A model generated the notes under the pieces. It saw only the letters and a program-made list of their open reading frames with translations, had not been told where the DNA came from and ran no database searches. DNA of 26,220 bases, taken from assembly GCA_047619485.1 (NCBI GenBank), contig JBLHKE010000017.1, positions 1 through 26,220 of the forward strand, read 5' to 3'. The number at the start of each line of letters is the position of its first letter. Within the stretch, counting starts at the first letter, position 1. A program made the translations under genes and the position numbers. Source of the DNA: JBLHKE01 sp047619485. GTDB lineage: Bacteria; Verrucomicrobiota; Verrucomicrobiia; Verrucomicrobiales; DEV007. Shown one piece after another: positions 1 to 9,514 of this stretch.

Positions 1-3000
1 GGCGATGGGCATGGGGAGGCGTTCCACCGTTGGAATTCGGCGGTGGGTTTTCCTTCCAGTCATCTCTGGCATCACGTTGCGGTGAGTTACCGTTTCGGTG
101 AGCCGGGGAGTATCAAGGCATTCGTTGATGGCGTGAAGACGGCGGGTCGCTGGGATCTGGGTGGGGCGACAGAGCGCGCACCAGTGGTCGACGCAGCAGA
201 GGTGTGGATTGGCTCGGCGTGTGGCGGTGTGCCTGGAAATAGCTGGCATGGGGCGATCGATCAGCTGGCGATCTACCGCGAAATTTTGTCGGATGATGAA
301 CTCGCCGGGCGCGTTGACTTTGTCGGTGGCGTGGCAACGGTCGATTGGGCGCAGGTGCCAGACGACGCGGTGCAGGTTGAGATTTTTAATGGCTTGGCGA
401 AACACGCCTGGCCGCAGCGGAGTGTTCTGGCGGAGCCTGGATTCACGGTGCCTGCGTTGGCACTGCTGGATCTGCCGCCACGCTATGCGAACGGAGGGAG
501 CCGAGAACGCCGGCGCGAGACGCTGGTGCGTCTGTCGCTGCGGGCAGAAATACCGGAGGGATCTAGGCAGTTGCTGTTGCGTGCGCCAAGCCTGGCGCGT
601 CTCTATATCGACGGGGAGGAGATTGCCAAACTCGGCGCGTACGATATGTCGAGCGATGCGCATCAGAACATGCGACCGAAGGTGGCTGCGACCTCGTATC
701 CGCGCGCGCGGCTTGGGACGCGAGACACGATTGTGAAGTTCGACTCGGATGGAGGTCGGCACGAGATCGTGCTGGAGGCCGTGGTTGGGCGCGGATCGAA
801 ACGATTCACGCTTGGGGAGTTGCTGGTGGCGACCGGTTCGGTGGAGGGTGAAAGCTGGAATCTGCTCACGCCGGGTCAGGACAGCGCGCTTGAATTCACC
901 CCGCTGGGGATGGAGATTTACCGGCAAGAGCTGGCAGCTCAATTGGTTGCATTGGCGGATGAGCGGAGGGCGCAGTCTCGTGCGGAGGCGGCGTTGGAGT
1001 GGGGAACCCGGCATGTCGCTGCGCGCGAATTCATGGCTTCGTTGCCCGCTCTCGAACTGCAGTCGGAGCTGGTGTCAGGCGAGGCAATCGATCGTTTTCT
1101 CAGCGCTAAAATCAGCTCTGCCCAGCGTGCCGCCGAGAAGGGCGGGCCGCACATGGATCTGGCTCGTGGCAGTGTGGCGATCCTCGGGGATCGGTGTTTC
1201 CGCTGTCACGGCAAAAAGGAGAAAGGCCAGTTGCGCCTGAACAGTCGGGCTGCAGCTCTGCGGAGAGGGGAGTCGGACGAACTGGCGATCGTGCCGGGTT
1301 CGCCGGATCAGAGCGAGGTGATGCGGCGGATCAGAAGCGCGGACGAGGAGGAGCGCATGCCGCCGAAAGGTACTAGGCTCGGCGCTGGAGAGATCTCGCA
1401 ACTGGAACGATGGATCGCTGCGGGCGCGCCATGGCCGATTATTTCTGGTAGTGTTAGTATTCCACCGCCGCTGGATGATGCCGCCTTCCTGCGTCGTCTG
1501 TATCTCGATACGGTCGGGATTTTTCCAAGCCCAGAAGAGATCCGGGCGTTCCGTGCCGACCCAGCAGAGGACAGGGTTGGACGCCGGGTGGAGGCGTTGT
1601 TGGCTGATCCACGCCATGCCGACCACTGGACGGGCTACTGGCAGGACGTGCTCGCAGAGAATCCGCGCCTGGTAAAAGGCATGCTCAACAACACCGGCCC
1701 GTTCCGCTGGTGGATCAACGAGGCGCTGCGCGACAAGTTGCCCTTCGACCAATTTGTGCGCGAGCTCGTGGCCGGCGGCGGCAGCGATTTCGAGGGTGGG
1801 GCGCGCGGGTTCAGAGTGGCGACCGAAAATGATGCCCCTTCGGCGGCCAAGGCCCACATCTTGGGCACCGCTTTCCTTGGCACGGAGATGAAGTGCGCCC
1901 GCTGTCACGACGCCCCCTATCACTCATCAAAGCAGAAAGATCTATTTTCGATGGCGGCGATGCTGGAGGGGAAGGAGCTCAGGGTGCCGGGTTCATCGAC
2001 CGTGCCGGCGAGCTTCTTCGCGCGGCTCGGTGGACGCAAATCGCTCGTCGAGGTGACACTCCCACCGGGCGAACTGGTTCCTCCGGCGTGGCCGTTCGGA
2101 GAGTATGCGTCTGTGGGTGACGATGTTGGGCCGGGACCTCCAGGCGAGCGACTGGCCTGGCAGCTGACGCGGCCTGAGAACCGTCGCTTTGCCCAAGTCG
2201 TCGTCAACCGCGTTTGGAAACGCTATTTTGGTCAAGGTTTCGTCGAACCGGTGTCTGACTGGGAGGGCAACGAGCCGAGCCACCCGCAACTCCTCGACTA
2301 TTTAGCGCGGGATTTTGTCGCCAATGGCTACGATCTCGACCGCCTGTCGAAATCGATATTGACCAGCGATGCCTACCAGCGGGAGGCGCGGCTGGAGCCG
2401 GTGTCGACTGCCCAGGATCGACTATTCGAGGCGCCACTGCGGCGCCGGCTCAGCGCCGAGCAGCTAGTCGATAGCCTGTTCGCTGCAACTGGCGTGCCGA
2501 TGTACAGCGAGGAGCTGACTTTCGACCTGCCGGGGACAAACACGGCGTCGACCTTCCAGAACCTAGGCCGGCCGACGCGGGCTTGGCAGTTCGTCTCGCT
2601 GGCGAGCGACCGCGACCGCCCGAGTCTAACATTACCATACGCAGATTCGATCGTGGCAGTGATGAAGGCCTTCGGCTGGCGTTCGGATCGGAGCGAGCCG
2701 ATCACGGAGCGCAATGTCGAGCCGAACGTTATGCAGCCGGGGATGCTGGCGAATGGCGTGTTCGGCACCTGGATCACGCGGCTCAGCCCGTACAGTGATC
2801 TCACGCGACTGGCGGTCGAGGCGACCTCGCCGCGGCAGCTGTCGGATGAGCTCTACTTGCGGCTCCTAGGGCGCGAGCCACTTGCGGCCGAGCGTTCCGC
2901 ACTGGTGGCGATGCTGGTGGAAGGGTTTGACCGGCGGTTGTTGAAATCTGCCGGCGAGTTTCGGAAAAAGATCTACGTGCCGGCAGTGCGCGAGGTGACC

Positions 3001-3168
3001 TGGAGCAATCACCTCAGTCCGGAAGCGAATGTGTATGCCGCAGAGATTGAGAAACAGGTCGAGCAGGGGCCGCCTGTGACCGATTTCATTGATGCGAGAT
3101 GGGGCGCGCGCATGGAGGATGCTGTGTGGGCGATCGTGAATTCACCCGAGATGCTATTTATTCCCTAA
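1..3168 (+). CDS. LamG - PSCyt1 haem c - DUF1549 - DUF1553 protein, 5' end outside window
   Basis: The frame is open from base 1, so the gene starts upstream and at least 1055 residues are visible. The first ~105 residues look like the end of a LamG/concanavalin-like domain (LWHHVAVSY, then FVDG, then IDQLAIY). A PSCyt1 haem c domain follows, with CFRCH at bases 1195-1209 and a distal MPPKG that can supply the axial methionine. DUF1549 follows (FLRRLYLDTVGIFPSPEE), with a second haem-type motif CARCH at 1894-1908, then DUF1553 (VVNRVWKRYFGQGFVEP). The family is typical of Planctomycetota and Verrucomicrobiota and is presumed to be exported with covalent haem; its substrate is unknown to me. 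A DUF1501 gene starts 15 bases after the stop on the same strand, the usual partner. The LamG domain suggests carbohydrate or surface binding, which is inference. Confidence 0.9.
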   Translation, partial: GDGHGEAFHRWNSAVGFPSSHLWHHVAVSYRFGEPGSIKAFVDGVKTAGRWDLGGATERAPVVDAAEVWIGSACGGVPGNSWHGAIDQLAIYREILSDDELAGRVDFVGGVATVDWAQVPDDAVQVEIFNGLAKHAWPQRSVLAEPGFTVPALALLDLPPRYANGGSRERRRETLVRLSLRAEIPEGSRQLLLRAPSLARLYIDGEEIAKLGAYDMSSDAHQNMRPKVAATSYPRARLGTRDTIVKFDSDGGRHEIVLEAVVGRGSKRFTLGELLVATGSVEGESWNLLTPGQDSALEFTPLGMEIYRQELAAQLVALADERRAQSRAEAALEWGTRHVAAREFMASLPALELQSELVSGEAIDRFLSAKISSAQRAAEKGGPHMDLARGSVAILGDRCFRCHGKKEKGQLRLNSRAAALRRGESDELAIVPGSPDQSEVMRRIRSADEEERMPPKGTRLGAGEISQLERWIAAGAPWPIISGSVSIPPPLDDAAFLRRLYLDTVGIFPSPEEIRAFRADPAEDRVGRRVEALLADPRHADHWTGYWQDVLAENPRLVKGMLNNTGPFRWWINEALRDKLPFDQFVRELVAGGGSDFEGGARGFRVATENDAPSAAKAHILGTAFLGTEMKCARCHDAPYHSSKQKDLFSMAAMLEGKELRVPGSSTVPASFFARLGGRKSLVEVTLPPGELVPPAWPFGEYASVGDDVGPGPPGERLAWQLTRPENRRFAQVVVNRVWKRYFGQGFVEPVSDWEGNEPSHPQLLDYLARDFVANGYDLDRLSKSILTSDAYQREARLEPVSTAQDRLFEAPLRRRLSAEQLVDSLFAATGVPMYSEELTFDLPGTNTASTFQNLGRPTRAWQFVSLASDRDRPSLTLPYADSIVAVMKAFGWRSDRSEPITERNVEPNVMQPGMLANGVFGTWITRLSPYSDLTRLAVEATSPRQLSDELYLRLLGREPLAAERSALVAMLVEGFDRRLLKSAGEFRKKIYVPAVREVTWSNHLSPEANVYAAEIEKQVEQGPPVTDFIDARWGARMEDAVWAIVNSPEMLFIP

Positions 3169-3183
3169 CCGACGCCTAAGAAG

Positions 3184-4455
3184 ATGGAACGCAGAACATT
3201 TCTCAAACAGATCGGCGCAGGTGGCGCCCTGGTGCTGGCACCTTCGGTTCGTGCTGACAGCTCGATCCCATTCGGCAAGGCGGAGCACTGCATCTTCCTG
3301 TGGTTCGGCGGCGGCATGGCGCATATCGATACTTTCGACCCGAAGCGCAAGGGTGACCCGAAGGGGCGGGTGGCGGGATCGGCCTACGACGCCATCGGCA
3401 CGGCGGTCGATGGCGTGCAGGTGTGTGAGCATTTGCCGGGTCTAGCTGCGCGGCTCGATCGCATGACGATCCTGCGCGGGACAAACCATGATGTGATTGA
3501 CGAGCACGGTGCCGCGACCAATCGAATGTACACCGGACGCAAAGTCAGCGGGACTGTCGTCTACCCGTCGATCGGATCAATCATCAACCACGAACTGGAA
3601 ACCGGGGTCGGCACGCCGGGCTATGTCTTGGTCGGATACCCGAGCGTTTCGCGTGGGCCTGGGTTTCTCGGGCCACGCCACGGGTTCATGTATCTGACCG
3701 ACACCCGGGTCGGGCCGGCCGGCCTGTCGCGTCCGGCATGGCTAGATGCAGAGCGTGCGCAGCGGCGCGCGAACCTACTTGAGACCATCCGCAAATCGAC
3801 ACGCGAGCACCTGCCTGCCGGTCACCCAGTGTTGCAGTATGACGATGTGATCACCCAGAGCCAGGCGATGGCAGCCGGCTCGCTCAAAGCGGCGTTCGAA
3901 CTCGAGCGCGAGCCAGCTGCGTTGCGTGAGACCTATGGGGGGGAGTTCGGTCAGCGCTGCCTGCTCGCGAGGCGCCTTGTGCAGGAGGGCGTGCGTTTTG
4001 TCGAAGTGCTGCACAACCTGAACTTTGTCAACGGCACCGGTTGGGATACGCACAACCAGGGTCAGCTGAACCAACACCTCCTGATCCAGGAGGTCGATGT
4101 CGCGGTCGCGGCGCTGCTAGACGATTTGGAGAAGAAGCAGCTGCTCGACAAGACGCTGATCGTACTGGCTTCGGAGTTTGGCCGCCCGGCGAGCTTCGAC
4201 GGTGGTGGGGGACGTGGTCATCAGGGGAGCACGTTTAGCACAGTGCTGGCAGGTGGCGGATTGAACCACGTGGGCGCCTGGGGCGAAACCGACGAGCTGT
4301 CGAAGAAGCCACTGTCGGGAGCTGTGTCCGTAGCCGATTTCCATGCGACGATCCACCAGGCGCTCGGGATCGATCCGCACAAGGAACTATTCGACGGTGA
4401 CCGTCCGGTGCCTATCACCGATATGGGCACTCCCGTTTCGAAATTGTTCTCGTAG
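3184..4455 (+). CDS. DUF1501 family protein with Tat signal
   Basis: This 423-residue protein begins with a twin-arginine-type signal (RRTFLK at residues 3-8, then a hydrophobic stretch ending near residue 24), so export in folded form is likely. After the signal comes the family's opening segment, HCIFLWFGGGMAHIDTFDPK; further on are an EFGRP segment and a GRGHQG segment. DUF1501 belongs to the alkaline phosphatase/sulfatase-like fold. The specific reaction is not known, and I do not see a canonical sulfatase CxPxR motif. The gene lies 15 bases downstream of the DUF1549/1553 gene and is almost certainly in its operon. The ATG at 3184 fits the signal peptide. The length is near the usual 420-480 residues. 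Confidence 0.9.
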   Translation: MERRTFLKQIGAGGALVLAPSVRADSSIPFGKAEHCIFLWFGGGMAHIDTFDPKRKGDPKGRVAGSAYDAIGTAVDGVQVCEHLPGLAARLDRMTILRGTNHDVIDEHGAATNRMYTGRKVSGTVVYPSIGSIINHELETGVGTPGYVLVGYPSVSRGPGFLGPRHGFMYLTDTRVGPAGLSRPAWLDAERAQRRANLLETIRKSTREHLPAGHPVLQYDDVITQSQAMAAGSLKAAFELEREPAALRETYGGEFGQRCLLARRLVQEGVRFVEVLHNLNFVNGTGWDTHNQGQLNQHLLIQEVDVAVAALLDDLEKKQLLDKTLIVLASEFGRPASFDGGGGRGHQGSTFSTVLAGGGLNHVGAWGETDELSKKPLSGAVSVADFHATIHQALGIDPHKELFDGDRPVPITDMGTPVSKLFS

Positions 4456-4631
4456 TGGGGCGTGATCGTATTGGTGACCCCCATTCAGTTCGAGCGCAGT
4501 CCTGTCTGCCACCTGGCGTTCTGATCGTGGATGCTGTCTTCGAATGCACGAGTTTCGGATCGCTTCTTTTTGCCCGAGGCTTGATCCCGGCACCGTTTCG
4601 CTGGCCTGAACTTCGAGCGAGACACTCAATG
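4456..4631. other. Convergent intergenic region
   Basis: This 176-base spacer lies between the end of the + strand DUF1501 gene and the end of the - strand epimerase-like gene. A short GGGG/CCCC inverted repeat with a 17-base loop lies just after the DUF1501 stop (about 4458-4483). It has no T-run, so it is not a convincing intrinsic terminator. The long + strand open frame that runs from here to base 5000 is a shadow of the epimerase-like gene. Confidence 0.4.
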
Positions 4632-5453
4632 CTACGTCCGCAGGCCGACCTGTTGCATCAGGTCGTCGGTGGCGGTGTAGGCTTCGGTGACCCACTCGAC
4701 GATCTTGTCCGGGTCGGGGGAGTATTCGAGTTCGATGGAGACGCTGCCATCGAAGCCGAGCTCTTTGATCGCTTGCAGGTAGGGCGCGAATTTAACCACG
4801 CCGCGGCCTGGCGGCAGGTCGCCGTGGACTTTGCCATCGCAGTCGCTGATGTGGACGTGGGTCGCTTTTCCGGCGAGTTGTCCGAGCTCGGCAGGGGACT
4901 CGTCGGCCAAGACGAGGTGGCTGATGTCGATATTCGCTTTGACGTTGGGCATGGCGCAATCGTCGACGAACTGCGCCATCTTCGCGATGCTGTTAAGTAA
5001 GCTGAGGCGGAAAGGTTCGAGCTCGAGGGCGATTTCGATGCCGGATTCGCCGGCGTATTCGCCGATCTCTTGCACGCCCTCGATGCCCCATTGCCACTGG
5101 GCTTCGGGTGGGATCACTTCGCGCTGCCAGATGTATTCGCCCAGCACCAGCAAGACGTTTTTTGATCCGAAGCGCTTGGCGAGGTCGACGAACTTTTTGG
5201 TGCGCTCGATGTGGTAATCGCGCACCGGATCGTTGAAGTCGATCAGCCCGGCCGACACGACGACGACCGAAACGATCGGCAGGTTGTTGTCCCCGCAGGT
5301 CTTCTCGATGATGGAGGTTTCCTCCTCAGTGATGGTGCTGGCTTCTGTGAAAATATCGACCGTGTCGAAACCGATGCGTGCGATGTGTTCGAGCCCGGTT
5401 TTGGTGTCGATGCCGGCTTGGTCGAAGGCGCTGTTGATAATTCCTAGTTTCAT
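4632..5453 (-). CDS. Sugar phosphate isomerase/epimerase-like TIM-barrel protein
   Basis: This 273-residue cytoplasmic protein shows no signal peptide. It matches the xylose-isomerase-like TIM-barrel superfamily (AP endonuclease family 2), which includes ketose 3-epimerases and sugar phosphate isomerases. The likely metal ligands are placed as in the family: Glu146 in ALELEPF, Asp176 in NIDISH, His199 or His201 in THVHISD, and Glu241 or Glu243 in SIELEY. The opening MKLGIINSAF and a later GRGVVKF segment also fit. The length is normal and the frame intact. It lies 72 bases downstream of the PhyH-like gene on the same strand, so the two are probably co-transcribed. This suggests a shared catabolic job, possibly on a sugar or polyol. 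The exact substrate cannot be read from the sequence. Confidence 0.85.
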   Translation of the reverse strand: MKLGIINSAFDQAGIDTKTGLEHIARIGFDTVDIFTEASTITEEETSIIEKTCGDNNLPIVSVVVVSAGLIDFNDPVRDYHIERTKKFVDLAKRFGSKNVLLVLGEYIWQREVIPPEAQWQWGIEGVQEIGEYAGESGIEIALELEPFRLSLLNSIAKMAQFVDDCAMPNVKANIDISHLVLADESPAELGQLAGKATHVHISDCDGKVHGDLPPGRGVVKFAPYLQAIKELGFDGSVSIELEYSPDPDKIVEWVTEAYTATDDLMQQVGLRT

Positions 5454-5525
5454 GAAAAAGAGTGGGAAGTTGGGAAGGTTAAAGGTGTGAAGTTTTGTTT
5501 TGGCGCTCCGCGCTGGTTAGACTTT

Positions 5526-6368
5526 TCACATTTCACTAGCTGCAAGGCTCTTGGCGCTCTTGTCTTCTTCAGCGAGGTTTGTGAATTCGACCTTGCTGCG
5601 GCGGGCGTGGTCTTGTCCGACTTCGAGCACCATCGAGTCATCGACCTTCTCGAGCGGCGTGTAGCTCGGGTGGTGGGATTCTTTGAAGGGATTGTTCGAG
5701 CGCGCGTTGTAGCAGCAGATCAGCGCCCAGCGCGCGGCGTCGGAGTTGTTCGCATCAGAGGCGTGCAGGGTATTGGCGTGGAAGAATAGCGCGTCGCCGG
5801 GCTCCATCTCGCAGTAGACAGTCTCGAGTCGCTCGCGGGCAGCGGCGACATATTCGCGGTCGGCACCGGCTTGGTCTCCGGAGAGGATGTGATTGACTCG
5901 GCCCAACTTGTGCGAGCCCTTGAGCACTTGCAGGCAACCGTTTTCGCGCGTGGCTTTGTCGACCGCAATCATCACACTGCAGAGGTTCGGGAACAGCAGG
6001 CCATTCTGATACCAGTATCCGTAGTCTTGGTGCCACGCCCAAGCCCCGCCGACTTTGGCGTCCTTGAGGATCATCTTCGAGTGGTAGTGGTAGACTTCCT
6101 CGCCGAGCAGCGCCTCGACGGAATCGACCATGCGGCGGCAGCGCGGGAACATGCCGTAGATCCCATCGCCGGGGTGGTTCCAAAGGGAGAGACGCACTGC
6201 GTTGCCCTGGCCGTCGTCCATCTTGGTGGCGGCCTGGTCGATCGCCTGGTCGTTATGGGCAGTCTGGCCGAGGCATTCGGTCTCTTCGCTGGTGAACAGG
6301 CCGCGCGCGAAGACGTAGCCGTCTTTCTCGTAGGCTTCCGTCTGTGAGTCTGAAAGGATTGATGCCAT
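5526..6368 (-). CDS. Phytanoyl-CoA dioxygenase (PhyH) family protein
   Basis: This 280-residue protein belongs to the Fe(II)/2-oxoglutarate-dependent dioxygenases of the PhyH family. The HxD iron-binding motif is H113-x-D115 in AWHQDYGYW, the distal histidine is probably His202 in HANTLHAS, and the 2-oxoglutarate-binding arginine is probably Arg213 in DAARWAL. The segment ENGCLQVLKGSHKLG is also typical. The opening SQTEAYEKDGYVFARGLF is the usual N-terminus, which supports the ATG at 6368. There is no signal peptide, so it acts in the cytoplasm. In PVC bacteria this family is large and its substrates mostly unknown; lipid phytanoyl-CoA should not be assumed. The gene follows the dead DUF1501 gene and precedes the epimerase-like gene, all on one strand. 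Confidence 0.88.
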   Translation of the reverse strand: MASILSDSQTEAYEKDGYVFARGLFTSEETECLGQTAHNDQAIDQAATKMDDGQGNAVRLSLWNHPGDGIYGMFPRCRRMVDSVEALLGEEVYHYHSKMILKDAKVGGAWAWHQDYGYWYQNGLLFPNLCSVMIAVDKATRENGCLQVLKGSHKLGRVNHILSGDQAGADREYVAAARERLETVYCEMEPGDALFFHANTLHASDANNSDAARWALICCYNARSNNPFKESHHPSYTPLEKVDDSMVLEVGQDHARRSKVEFTNLAEEDKSAKSLAASEM

Positions 6369-6465
6369 GGAGGGAATTTAAACGAATCGTCACAGATATG
6401 TCGATGTGAATCTGGAGCTACCCCGATTTGCGTTTTGAGCCGCACGGATCGATCCGCCTTGCCGC

Positions 6466-7854
6466 TCAAGCGATGACCTGGTCAACGACCTTGCCGTAAA
6501 CATCGGTCAGGCGGTAGTCGCGGTAGGTCAGGCGTTCGTGGTCCAAGCCCATCAGGTGCAGGATGGTGGCGTGGAAATCGTGGACGTGCACCGGATCTTC
6601 GACCGGGCGCATACCGTATTCGTCGGTCGCCCCATGAACGCTACCGCCCTTGACGCCGGCGCCGGCAAGCCACGAACTGAATGCCCAGTTGTGGTGCTCG
6701 CGGCCGGGGGCGTCCGCTTTATTGTTGAACGGGGTGCGACCGAACTCGGTTGTCCAGACGACCAGGGTGTCCTCTAACAATGCCGCGTGACTTGAGATCT
6801 TTGAGCAGTCCAGCGATCGGCTTGTCGACGTTTCTAGCCAGTGGCTCGTGGTCCTTCATATTGCCATGCGAGTCCCAGTTGCCTGACGAGCCGGTATCGA
6901 TCAACTCGACGAAGCGCACGCTTCTCTCGACCAATCGGCGCGCAGCGAGACACTGCCAGCCGAAGCCCTTGGTCGCACCGCGATCGAGGCCGTAGAGCGC
7001 GTGTGTCGAATCGGTCTCCTTCGAAAAATCAAACACCTCCGGGACTTCCATCTGCATGCCGAAGGCGGTTTCGAAGGTCTTGATCCGCGCCTCTGCTAGC
7101 GAGTGGCCGCTGCGCGCCGCTAGATGTTGGCGGTTGCGTTTTTGCATGGCTGCGAGCTCCAATTGCTGACGCTCGCTGCCGATGTGAGGTTTGATATTGG
7201 CGACCGGCTCCGGTCCGGGGACGACGAGCGTCCCCTGATGCGCGCCAGGTAGGAAGTCGCTGGCGTAGACTTGGGTGCCAGCGTAGGTCTGCGCCGGGGC
7301 GATGGTGATGAAAGATGGGAGGTTGCGATTTTCGGTGCCTAGACCATAGCTCACCCAGGCGCCGAGGCTCGGTCGCGCGAAGGCGAACGAGCCGGTGTGC
7401 ATTCCGAGCGTCGCGTTGTAGTGGTTCGAGTGATCGGTGTGCATCGAGCGGATCAGCGCGATGTCATCGACGCAGGTGCCGACGTTCGGGAATAATTCGC
7501 TGACCTCGGTGCCGCACTGCCCGTGGGGGCGAAATTTCCACTGCGGCGCTTTGAGAAAAATGCGTTCGTAACCCGCGCGATCCTTGATCTCGGGGTGATC
7601 GAACTTCACCTCCTTACCGACGTCCGCAGTGAGCTTCGGCTTCGGATCGAAAGTATCGACGTGCGACCACCTCCGGTCATGAACAGGAAGATCACGTTCT
7701 TCGCCCGTGCGGGGAAATGCGGTTGTTTCGCAGTGAGTGGGTCGCCGTCCTCGGCAGCCGCGAGCTGCCTGAGGATACCGGGCATCGGCGCCGAGCCGGC
7801 GACGAAGGAACGGAGGGAATTGCGCCGGTTGGGGTTGTGAAAGTTTGTGTCCAT
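6466..7854 (-). pseudogene. DUF1501 family pseudogene (two frameshifts)
   Basis: Three successive frames together make one DUF1501 protein. The first piece starts at the ATG at 7854 with a damaged Tat-like signal (NRRNSLRS, where the family normally has Phe) and reaches KNVIFLFMTGG. A one-base loss near 7667-7673 shifts the frame. The expected SHVDTFDPKPKL can be read in the next frame, followed by about 300 residues ending in LKDLKSRG. A one-base gain near 6778-6783 moves the rest to a third frame, which carries LVVWTTEFGRTP, the GREHHNWAF segment and a normal end at 6466. Apart from these two shifts the protein is complete. The start overlaps the stop of the preceding DUF1549/1553 pseudogene as TAATG, so the two were once coupled. 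Sequencing error is possible, but the neighbour is clearly decayed too. Confidence 0.85.
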
Positions 7855-9466
7855 TAATCTACGTGTAACCATTCATTGCTCCCCAGCAGGACTCGTGCGT
7901 ATGACTTCCAGGTCTCCCGATCCTGTTCTTCTTTGCTGCCGGAGATTGCGCCTGATATCGAGCGAGCAAAATCTTCAAACGCGGCGAGCTTCTCGCCTGT
8001 CGCTGACCTGGCAAAAAGTTCGTGGTAGGCAAAGTCGAGCCTCTGGCGCGCATCTTGAGAGTGCGCCAGATCCAGTCGCCCGCTGGAGCGTTCATCACCA
8101 AGCGTGCTGCTGCCCAGCGTAGTTAGATATTCCCTCGGGGCGATTTCGCCAAGGTCTTCCGAATCACCCCGCAGGTGAATTTTCGCCGCCTTCGCTTCGC
8201 CCTCGGTGACCGCGTAGGCAAGCCAGCGGCGCTGGCTGTTTGGTCGAGTAGGCTTTGATTTGCGCGTCATATTCGTATCGACGCGCGTTGAACTCGGCGA
8301 GTTCACCCAAGGCTGTAGCGAATCTTATGGAGGCAAGGTGCTTCAAGCGCCGGCCGACACCGTCCCCGCCGGGATGGCCGTCGCTCACTTTGAGGTGGAT
8401 CGAGATTCTGCCATCGACCGGGCTCGTCCAGGCGAGGGCGACGGGACCGTCTCGTTCGGGGTGGACGAAAAACGTGCGCTGGGGGCAGCGTGGTCCAGAC
8501 TTTCACCGAATCTTTAGACGTGATGGCTAGCACCGATGGCGGGACGCTGTCCCTCGACCGATTCTTTGTGATCGGGGGAGAAGCTTTGGATCACTGCTAG
8601 TGTCGAGGACGCTCCAGGCCGCGCCTAGCTTTGCCTGATGTGGATTGCCGAGTGTCAGATCGTCGATCAGATCGGCACGAGGTCATGCGGTTGCTGGTTT
8701 GGTTCGCAGCCGGGAAAGGCGAAGCGCGTGCTCTGCAGGACGCCGTAGAGTGCGTAGTAGTCGCGAGTTGTGATCGGGTCGTGCAGGTGATCATGACAGC
8801 GCGCACAAGAGATTGTGAGCCCGAGAAAGGCTTTGCCGAGGTTGTCGATCGCGTCCTCGTAGGTGAGGTGTATGCTTTTGTCGATATCGTGCCCGAAGCG
8901 ACGTGCGATTTCCAGATAGCCGGTTGCGACCGTTCTCCTAGGCGAAAGAAGATCGCCTGCCAGCTGCTCCTTGACGAAATTTTCGTAGGGTTTGTCATCA
9001 TTGAAAGCATTGATAACCCAGTTGCGGTAGCGCCACGCGTGAGGCCGCGGATGGTCGCTATTCTCGCCGGCGGTATCGGCGTAGCGGACTACATTCAGCC
9101 AGTGCCGCCCCCAGTGTTCTCCATAGTGCCCTGAGGCGAGTAAGCGCGCGACGACATCCGCGAAGGCTTGCGCATCGGATCGGCTGTCGGCGACGAAGCT
9201 TCGACATCGCCCGGTTCGGGCGGCAGGCCGATGAGGTCATAGGTCGCACGCCGGATCAGGAAACGCCGGTCGGCCTGCGGCCCGGGCTCGGCCGTGCCTA
9301 GACTTTCGGCGATGAACGCATCGATGGCGTTTCTTTCCCACCCTTTTTCGAGGTGTGGGGGAGTTGGGTTCCCAAGTGGCACCAGTGACCAAATCTCCGC
9401 TGAAGTTCCCTCCATCAACGTGGTGATCCACGCTAGGGCGAGAGTGACGATATGAAGGATTTTAAT
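7854..9466 (-). pseudogene. DUF1549/DUF1553 haem protein pseudogene, heavily decayed
   Basis: Family segments appear in order but in changing frames. From about 9466 down to 9200 there is a signal-like IKILHIVTLALAW, whose expected initiator ATG reads ATT at 9464-9466, then ADRRFLIRRATYDLIGLPPEP. After a one-base loss near 9197 an open stretch runs to a TGA at 8667-8669 with GHYGEHWGRHWLNVVRYADT and the CARCH motif (8793-8807). Reading then resumes in another frame at LIDDLTLGNPH, with family sequence apparently missing between. Further shifts lie near 8576 (C run), 8470 (T run) and 8218. The DUF1553 core is absent: near 8055 SGRLDLA joins directly to RQRLDFAYHELFAR of the C-terminal part, which ends normally at VLLGSNEWLHVD. 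Multiple shifts plus deletions make function very unlikely. Confidence 0.88.
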
Positions 9467-9514
9467 AGCAAGTTCGCTGAGTGCGGTCGGTCACAGCTAT
9501 AGTTCGAAGATCAA

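Noticed and set aside
1075..1923. A 282-residue open frame on the - strand inside the first gene
   Set aside because: It is antisense to an in-frame PSCyt1/DUF1549 region with clear family motifs. High GC makes long antisense frames common here, and the translation shows no domain or composition of a real protein.
4456..4490. An intrinsic terminator after the first DUF1501 gene
   Set aside because: Only a 5-base G/C stem with a 17-base loop and no following T-run is present.
4455..5000. A 181-residue + strand open frame across the end of the epimerase-like gene
   Set aside because: It is opposite the metal-ligand region of the TIM-barrel protein and has no recognisable features.
8597..9010. 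A - strand frame of 137 residues inside the DUF1549 pseudogene
   Set aside because: The family sequence (CARCHDH and the segments before it) lies in a neighbouring frame on the same strand. This frame is serine/arginine-rich shadow sequence.
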